From Sphingopyxis alaskensis RB2256 (GTDB taxonomy: Bacteria; Pseudomonadota; Alphaproteobacteria; Sphingomonadales; Sphingomonadaceae), in NCBI RefSeq assembly GCF_000013985.1, contig NC_008048.1, positions 62,001-126,000 on the forward strand: a stretch of DNA of 64,000 nucleotides, in the 5' to 3' direction. Positions within the stretch are counted from its first letter, which is position 1. Each line of letters starts with the position of its first letter. The notes beneath the pieces are model-generated. The model did no database searches and was not told the DNA's origin. It saw only the letters and a program-made list of their open reading frames with translations. The translations under genes and the position numbers were made by a program. Shown here one piece after another: positions 59,993-64,000 of this stretch.

Positions 59993-60436
59993 ATGACCTA
60001 CCTCAAGACCAGCGAAGCCATTGCGAAGCTGACGCCCCAACAGCGCCATGTCACCCAGGAAGGCGGCACCGAGCGTGCCGGCAGTGGGGAACTGCTGCAC
60101 AATAAGGAGCCCGGCATCTACGTCGATATCGTCAGCGGCGAGCCCTTGTTCGCCTCGACCGACAAATTCGATTCCGGCAGTGGATGGCCGAGCTTCACCA
60201 AGCCCATCGTCCCCGCCAATGTCGATGAAATACGCGACGACAGCTACGGGATGATCCGCACCGAGGTGCGCTCGGCTCATGGCGACAGCCACTTGGGACA
60301 TGTGTTTCCCGACGGTCCGCGCGACCGTGGCGGCCAGCGCTACTGCATCAACTCGGCTTCACTCCGCTTCGTCCACCGCGATGACATGGAAGCCGAGGGC
60401 TATTCCGAATTTCTGAACCAGATCGAGGAGAATTGA
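59993..60436 (+). CDS. msrB: Peptide-methionine (R)-S-oxide reductase (second copy)
   Basis: The ATG at 59993 follows AAAGGAG. This 147-residue MsrB is nearly collinear with the first copy (36380): [20 protein letters not shown], then [18 protein letters not shown] and catalytic [11 protein letters not shown]. It lacks zinc cysteines. The msrA gene follows two bases later. Confidence 0.95.
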   Translation: MTYLKTSEAIAKLTPQQRHVTQEGGTERAGSGELLHNKEPGIYVDIVSGEPLFASTDKFDSGSGWPSFTKPIVPANVDEIRDDSYGMIRTEVRSAHGDSHLGHVFPDGPRDRGGQRYCINSASLRFVHRDDMEAEGYSEFLNQIEEN

Positions 60437-60438
60437 TC

Positions 60439-60954
60439 ATGACCGAACGTTCCATCCTTGCCGGCGGCTGCTTCTGGGGCATGCAGGACCTGATCCGCAA
60501 ACTCCCCGGCGTCGTCAGCACCCGTGTCGGTTACAGCGGCGGCGATGTGCCGAACGCGACCTATCGCAACCACGGCACGCACGCCGAGGCGATCGAGATC
60601 AATTTCGATCCCGATCAGATCAGCTACCGCCGGATCCTCGAATTTTTCTTCCAGATCCACGATCCGACCACGCGCAATCGCCAGGGCAACGACCGCGGCG
60701 GGAGCTATCGCTCGGCGATCTATTATGCCGACGAAGCGCAGCGTGAAACCGCGTTGCAGACGATCGCGGACGTCAACGCATCCGGCCTCTGGCCGGGAAA
60801 GGTAGCGAGCGAGTTGGAGCCGATTGGCCCCTTCTGGGAGGCGGAGCCGGAGCACCAGGATTATCTGGAGCGCCGTCCCAATGGTTACACCTGCCACTTT
60901 CCGCGCGCCGCCTGGGTCCTTCCATCGGCCGGCGAGCGGTCTGAGGCAGCTTGA
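60439..60954 (+). CDS. msrA: Peptide-methionine (S)-S-oxide reductase (second copy)
   Basis: The ATG at 60439 lies behind GAGGAGAA at the end of msrB. This 171-residue MsrA has [20 protein letters not shown] (C11), [20 protein letters not shown] and [14 protein letters not shown]. It is close to the first copy in sequence and gene order, so the msrBA unit was duplicated. No LysR-type box is seen in front of this copy. Confidence 0.95.
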   Translation: MTERSILAGGCFWGMQDLIRKLPGVVSTRVGYSGGDVPNATYRNHGTHAEAIEINFDPDQISYRRILEFFFQIHDPTTRNRQGNDRGGSYRSAIYYADEAQRETALQTIADVNASGLWPGKVASELEPIGPFWEAEPEHQDYLERRPNGYTCHFPRAAWVLPSAGERSEAA

Positions 60955-60967
60955 TCGGAGACATGAA

Positions 60968-61243
60968 ATGAAACCGAACATAACCCTCTATACCAAGGAC
61001 TATTGCCCCTTTTGTCACCGGGCCAAGGCGCATCTTCGCGCCAAGGGGGTGACCGACTGGATCGAAATCGACGTCGAAGATGATCCGGTGCAGTTCCGTG
61101 CAATGCAGACAGCGTCTGGTGGACGCAGGACGGTTCCGCAGATCTTCATCAACGGTACGCATGTGGGCGGGTCGGATGATCTGGTGGCGCTCGATGCCGA
61201 CGGCGGCCTCGATTTGCTGCTGCGCGAAAAGATGCTCGTCTGA
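60968..61243 (+). CDS. grxC: Glutaredoxin 3
   Basis: The ATG at 60968 follows GGAGA. This 91-residue glutaredoxin has YCPFCHRAK (C13, C16), RRTVPQIFINGTHVGGSDDL and the GrxC C-terminus. It reduces mixed disulfides with glutathione, and here probably supports the Msr or peroxiredoxin enzymes. It lies 13 bases behind msrA. A terminator follows immediately. Confidence 0.95.
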   Translation: MKPNITLYTKDYCPFCHRAKAHLRAKGVTDWIEIDVEDDPVQFRAMQTASGGRRTVPQIFINGTHVGGSDDLVALDADGGLDLLLREKMLV

Positions 61244-61247
61244 AACT

Positions 61248-61280
61248 AACGGGCGTCCGCCGAACAGCGGGCGCCCGTTT
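61248..61280 (+). terminator. Intrinsic terminator after grxC
   Basis: AACGGGCG (61248-61255) pairs with CGCCCGTT (61272-61279), followed by T, four bases after the grxC stop. It closes the peroxiredoxin-msrB-msrA-grxC run. Confidence 0.85.
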
Positions 61281-61316
61281 GCGCGTTACCGTGAGCCGCC
61301 CCGGAGTTGCTCGCGC

Positions 61317-62228
61317 TTAGAGCCAACGGCGATCGGCCGTGAAGTCGATCGTGAGCCAATATCCGGGGCGCAGCCCGCCCATCGCGTCCGCAAATTCCTG
61401 ACGAATGGCGTCCTGCTCGCCAAGCGTCATCGTGGTCGATGCCGCGGCACCGACAAAGCCGATCTCGATAAACCCTGCGCGGCCGACCTGGGTCACATAG
61501 GATTGATGCTCGACGAAGCCGTGCCGTGCCGCGACTTCGCGTGCGATGCTGCTGACCTGCGCATCGAGATCGGCTGGCGCGATCTGCAGTATCTCGCGAC
61601 CGGCCGCTGCCAAGGCCCGAAGGGGAAGCGGAGCCAGGAAGATTGCAAGGAGGATGAGGATTGCCGGATCGAAATAGGCCGAGAGCTTCTCCGCCTGCGT
61701 TCCCTCGAGCACGACCGCGGTGACAAATGCGGCGCTCAGCCCGGCGTTGAGAAGTGCGCCGAAAAGCCACGCGGCCGCGTCGATATTCAGAAGCGAGGAC
61801 CCGAGGCCGCGAGCGCGGCGCCGGATATAAATATACATCCCGAAGCCGATGAGCGCGCTCGCGCCGGCATATCCGATACCGGGCCCGAAACTCACGTTCC
61901 GTCCTCCCATCATCACGGTGTCTACTCCGTCAATCAATGCATAGGCGCAGGCGAGGAGCAGAACGCTGCCGTTGACGAACCCAAGCATCGGCTCGATGTG
62001 CCAGTAGCCATATTGGAACCGGCGGTCTGCGCCACGCGCGATCAGCCGCGCGGCGAAAAAGGCGGCCAGCGTAAGCCCTGCGTCGGCAAGGCTGTACACA
62101 CCGTCGAACAAGATCGACTTTGCGCCGCTCAACAGGCCAATAGCGATGCCAACAAGGGAAAGGGCGAGGGTGCCGGTGGCGGAGAACAGGAGAAGCCGTT
62201 GTTCCTTGCGCTCCGAATGCGGTCCCAA
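61317..62228 (-). CDS. Cation diffusion facilitator-family transporter
   Basis: This 303-residue protein has about six helices. SILFDGVYSLADAGLTLAAF in helix 2 and LLNIDAAAWLFGALLNAGLS in helix 5 follow the CDF pattern, although the usual HxxxD/D residues are partly replaced (FDGVYSLAD, NIDAAAW). A cytoplasmic C-terminal domain is present. It may export divalent metal ions; the altered metal ligands make the substrate uncertain. Confidence 0.85.
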   Translation of the reverse strand: MGPHSERKEQRLLLFSATGTLALSLVGIAIGLLSGAKSILFDGVYSLADAGLTLAAFFAARLIARGADRRFQYGYWHIEPMLGFVNGSVLLLACAYALIDGVDTVMMGGRNVSFGPGIGYAGASALIGFGMYIYIRRRARGLGSSLLNIDAAAWLFGALLNAGLSAAFVTAVVLEGTQAEKLSAYFDPAILILLAIFLAPLPLRALAAAGREILQIAPADLDAQVSSIAREVAARHGFVEHQSYVTQVGRAGFIEIGFVGAAASTTMTLGEQDAIRQEFADAMGGLRPGYWLTIDFTADRRWL

Positions 62229-62374
62229 TTTCCATCTCCAATATTACAGCGGTCCAAGGGCCGTCACCTGAGGCTGTTATCGTAGCGAGTTACGCTGCCG
62301 GCGATGTATTTCCAACTGGCCTGACCTAAGGATGAAGCTGCAGTAAGATCTGCTATTCAAGCCCGCCCCGCATA

Positions 62375-63088
62375 TCAAACATGATGTTGCACCAGCAGAA
62401 ACGCCGAAAGAAAGCCCGTCACGGTAATCAAACCGATCATCGGCGGCGCGTGATCGAAGGCTTCCGGGATCATGGTTTCCGCGAGCATCGCCAGCACCGT
62501 GCCTGCAGCGAAACAGAGAATGACCGTCGTTGCGTCGGTTGAGACTGATCCCAAAGCAAAATTCCCGAAGGCGGCTGTGAGCCCTATCAGGAGCGGGATG
62601 CCCGCCCAGATCGCGTAAATGTAGCGTCGTGATCGTCCAGCCAGCTTCATCCCCGAGGCGCTTGAGAGTCCCTGAGGAATGTTGGCGAGGAAAAACCCGG
62701 CGACGACGCCCATCCCGATCTTCCCGCCGCCAACCATAGACAGGCCGATCACGAGTGCTTCGGGAATGCCGTCAAGAACCGTCCCAACAGCAATCGCGAC
62801 GCCGCTTCCGGCATGCTCATTTTCGGTCGTTTGCTTCACGCATTCGCCGCAACGTTTCCTATTTTTCGCGCCGCTTGTGGCGAGATACCAGTTGATGCCG
62901 CTGAAGATTGCCGCCCCTCCCAGCAACGCTGTGATCGCAGCGGCGGACATGCCAGTTTTGATTGCGTTCCCCATAAGCTCGACAGCGACAATGGCGATAA
63001 GCACGCCGCCGCCAAACCCCATCACGGTCGCGATGAGGCGATGAGACAGCCGGTTTGAAAACAGGTCCGCGACAACGGCACCGATCAA
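62375..63088 (-). CDS. ZIP-family metal transporter without an evident start codon
   Basis: TTG 63088 is the first usable codon and lacks a ribosome site. Membrane helices and the ZIP motif GTVLDGIPEALVIGLSMVGG are clear, as is the C-terminal EAFDHAPPMIGL. In-frame codons upstream (63089-63142) still encode family-like residues (IADFLGAGLWGLFTASGLLI), yet no ATG, GTG or TTG occurs there. The gene is thus 5'-damaged, starts at CTG, or carries a frameshift. CRQ-like cysteines (KRCGEC) could bind zinc. Confidence 0.8.
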   Translation of the reverse strand: MIGAVVADLFSNRLSHRLIATVMGFGGGVLIAIVAVELMGNAIKTGMSAAAITALLGGAAIFSGINWYLATSGAKNRKRCGECVKQTTENEHAGSGVAIAVGTVLDGIPEALVIGLSMVGGGKIGMGVVAGFFLANIPQGLSSASGMKLAGRSRRYIYAIWAGIPLLIGLTAAFGNFALGSVSTDATTVILCFAAGTVLAMLAETMIPEAFDHAPPMIGLITVTGFLSAFLLVQHHV

Positions 63089-63192
63089 AAGGCCGCTGGC
63101 TGTAAACAGGCCCCAAAGGCCAGCTCCGAGGAAATCAGCGATGACGCGACTTTCTTTCGTTTCGGATTTTACTGGCCTAGCACGGGTTGCGG

Positions 63193-63585
63193 TCAGTCTG
63201 GAATGCGGGCGATTACCTTGATCTCGAAATCGAATCCGGCCAGCCAGTTCACACCAAGTGCTGTCCAGTTCGGATAAGGCGCTTCAGTGAAGATCTTGCT
63301 CTTCACGGCCATAATCGTTTCGAACTGATTTTCGGGATCGGTATGGAAAGTCGTTAGATCGACGATGTCGTCAAATCCGCATCCCGCAGCCAGCAGGGTC
63401 GCTTCCAGATTTGCGAAGGCCAGCCGAACCTGCTCCGCGAACTCTGGTTCCGGCGAACCGTCTTCACGACTTCCGACCTGGCCGGATACGAAAAGCAAAC
63501 GATCCGACCGGATCGCTGCGGAATATCCATGCTCTTCGTAGAGAGCATGTCGGTTTGCGGGGAAAACCGCATCACGTTTGGCCAT
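63193..63585 (-). CDS. RidA-family protein
   Basis: This 130-residue protein has the RidA/YjgF blocks YSAAIRSDRLLFVSGQVGSR, EQVRLAFANLEATLLAAGCG and AYPYPNWTALGVNWL-like EAPYPNWTALGVNWL. The catalytic arginine of true RidA, close to the end (in EIEAIA-x-R), may be represented by IKVIARIPD. The activity may be imine deaminase or another. It stands alone between the ZIP gene and the cytochrome. Confidence 0.9.
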   Translation of the reverse strand: MAKRDAVFPANRHALYEEHGYSAAIRSDRLLFVSGQVGSREDGSPEPEFAEQVRLAFANLEATLLAAGCGFDDIVDLTTFHTDPENQFETIMAVKSKIFTEAPYPNWTALGVNWLAGFDFEIKVIARIPD

Positions 63586-63744
63586 GTGTCATTCCTTTGA
63601 TTGAGGACATTCGGGCCTTGGCAAAAAATCGCCCTTGGCTGAATAGTCCGTTGAGTTGTTTTGTGCCTCAAGCATCAATCTGACTAGCCACCTTCAGTGG
63701 CTCATGCGTCTTACCGCCGCTCGCGAGCGGGAAGCCGCCGTCGA
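63586..63744. other. Intergenic stretch
   Basis: There is no gene. A 6-bp hairpin (AGCCAC/GTGGCT, 63686-63702) may belong to the end of the cytochrome transcript, although no strong T run follows. Confidence 0.4.
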
Positions 63745-64000
63745 CTACTGTGCGACGCTTTTCAGATAGACGATGATATCGCGGCGCTGACCCGGATCCT
63801 TGATCCCGTTGGGGAAGAGATTTCCCATGCGATTCCCGGGAATGAAGGATTTTGGCGCCTCGATATGTTTGTCAATATTGTCGGCTGTCCAGGTTATGCC
63901 GGAATTCCGTATCTGGTCCGAATAATCAAAGTTTGGCACGGTGCCCGCCTTGCGGCCGACGACGCCAGCCAGCGTTGGTCCGATGCCGGCACCACCAGGG
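63745..64000 (-). CDS. Class I c-type cytochrome, C-terminal part (runs off the window)
   Basis: The minus-strand frame is open to the right edge. Visible residues include GPTLAGVVGRKAGTV, PNFDYSDQIRNSGITW, FIPGNRMGNLFPNGIKDPGQ (methionine in GNRM as distal heme ligand) and RRDIIVYLKSVAQ. This is typical of cytochrome c2/c552. The CxxCH heme site lies outside the window. It is periplasmic. Confidence 0.88.
   Translation of the reverse strand, partial: PGGAGIGPTLAGVVGRKAGTVPNFDYSDQIRNSGITWTADNIDKHIEAPKSFIPGNRMGNLFPNGIKDPGQRRDIIVYLKSVAQ

Noticed and set aside
1..64000. CRISPR arrays, tRNA and rRNA genes
   Set aside because: No regularly spaced direct repeats, no cloverleaf-like segment and no rRNA sequence was seen; short tRNAs could be missed by eye.

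Overview
The window looks like part of a sphingomonad-type alphaproteobacterial genome (Sphingomonas/Sphingopyxis/Sphingobium group). It is GC-rich and gene-dense with short operons. It carries a SciP/DUF1153 cell-cycle regulator, many Tat-secreted enzymes, and several small protein families I associate with sphingomonads. Nothing shows whether it is chromosome or plasmid: there is no replication, conjugation or rRNA/tRNA locus. Apart from ribose-5-phosphate isomerase, arginyl-tRNA synthetase and 6-phosphogluconate dehydrogenase, the gene content is accessory or stress-related.

Layout. 1-1.5 kb: a minus-strand operon of a sigma-70-like protein, an unknown protein and a cut-off third gene that may be an ImmA/IrrE-type protein. 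2-5.6 kb: a degenerate class III cyclase-like protein and a large membrane protein. 6-16 kb: a Tat-exported amidohydrolase, small secreted proteins, a glycine-zipper protein, SciP, and a paired IS91-family transposase/tyrosine recombinase. Two paralogous two-gene secreted-protein modules flank the mobile pair. 16-28.4 kb: secreted hydrolases (metallo-beta-lactamase fold, epoxide-hydrolase types), a TlpA-like protein, Ohr, several short-chain dehydrogenases, and TetR/LysR regulators with recognisable palindromic operators. 28.4-35 kb: a thioredoxin/MsrA-like fusion with a SirB1 protein, rpiA, a cysteine-tailed MarR, and a TetR-controlled NTF2-like/NmrA pair.

35-61 kb is the most coherent part: a regulon-like island for repair of oxidised methionine and for thiol and electrophile stress. 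It has two msrB-msrA pairs, a third divergent MsrA, an MsrP-like molybdopterin protein with a flavin reductase, a GST, a quinone-oxidoreductase-type enzyme, a peroxiredoxin, a glutaredoxin, a DUF417 (RclC-like) membrane protein, a CxxxxC flavoprotein disulfide reductase (RclA/mercuric-reductase type), a YeeE/YedE transporter, and gnd plus rpiA as possible NADPH suppliers.

Two families of repeated regulatory sites tie this island together. The first is a palindrome of the form TATATGCG(C/T)CGCGCATATA. It lies upstream of the LysR gene (two copies, centres 40 bp apart), upstream of the second MarR gene, and in a variant form upstream of rpiA. The second is a LysR-type box (ATnnAAACTAT, a 9-10 nt gap, then TATTGG) fused to a promoter. 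It occurs five times: before msrBA, the quinone-oxidoreductase operon, the msrP-like operon, gnd, and the third-msrA operon. The simplest reading is a MarR-to-LysR cascade that switches on methionine-sulfoxide and electrophile repair. This is inference from site positions, not from experiment.

61.3-64 kb: a cation diffusion facilitator, a ZIP-family transporter without a normal start codon, a RidA-family protein and the C-terminal part of a c-type cytochrome.
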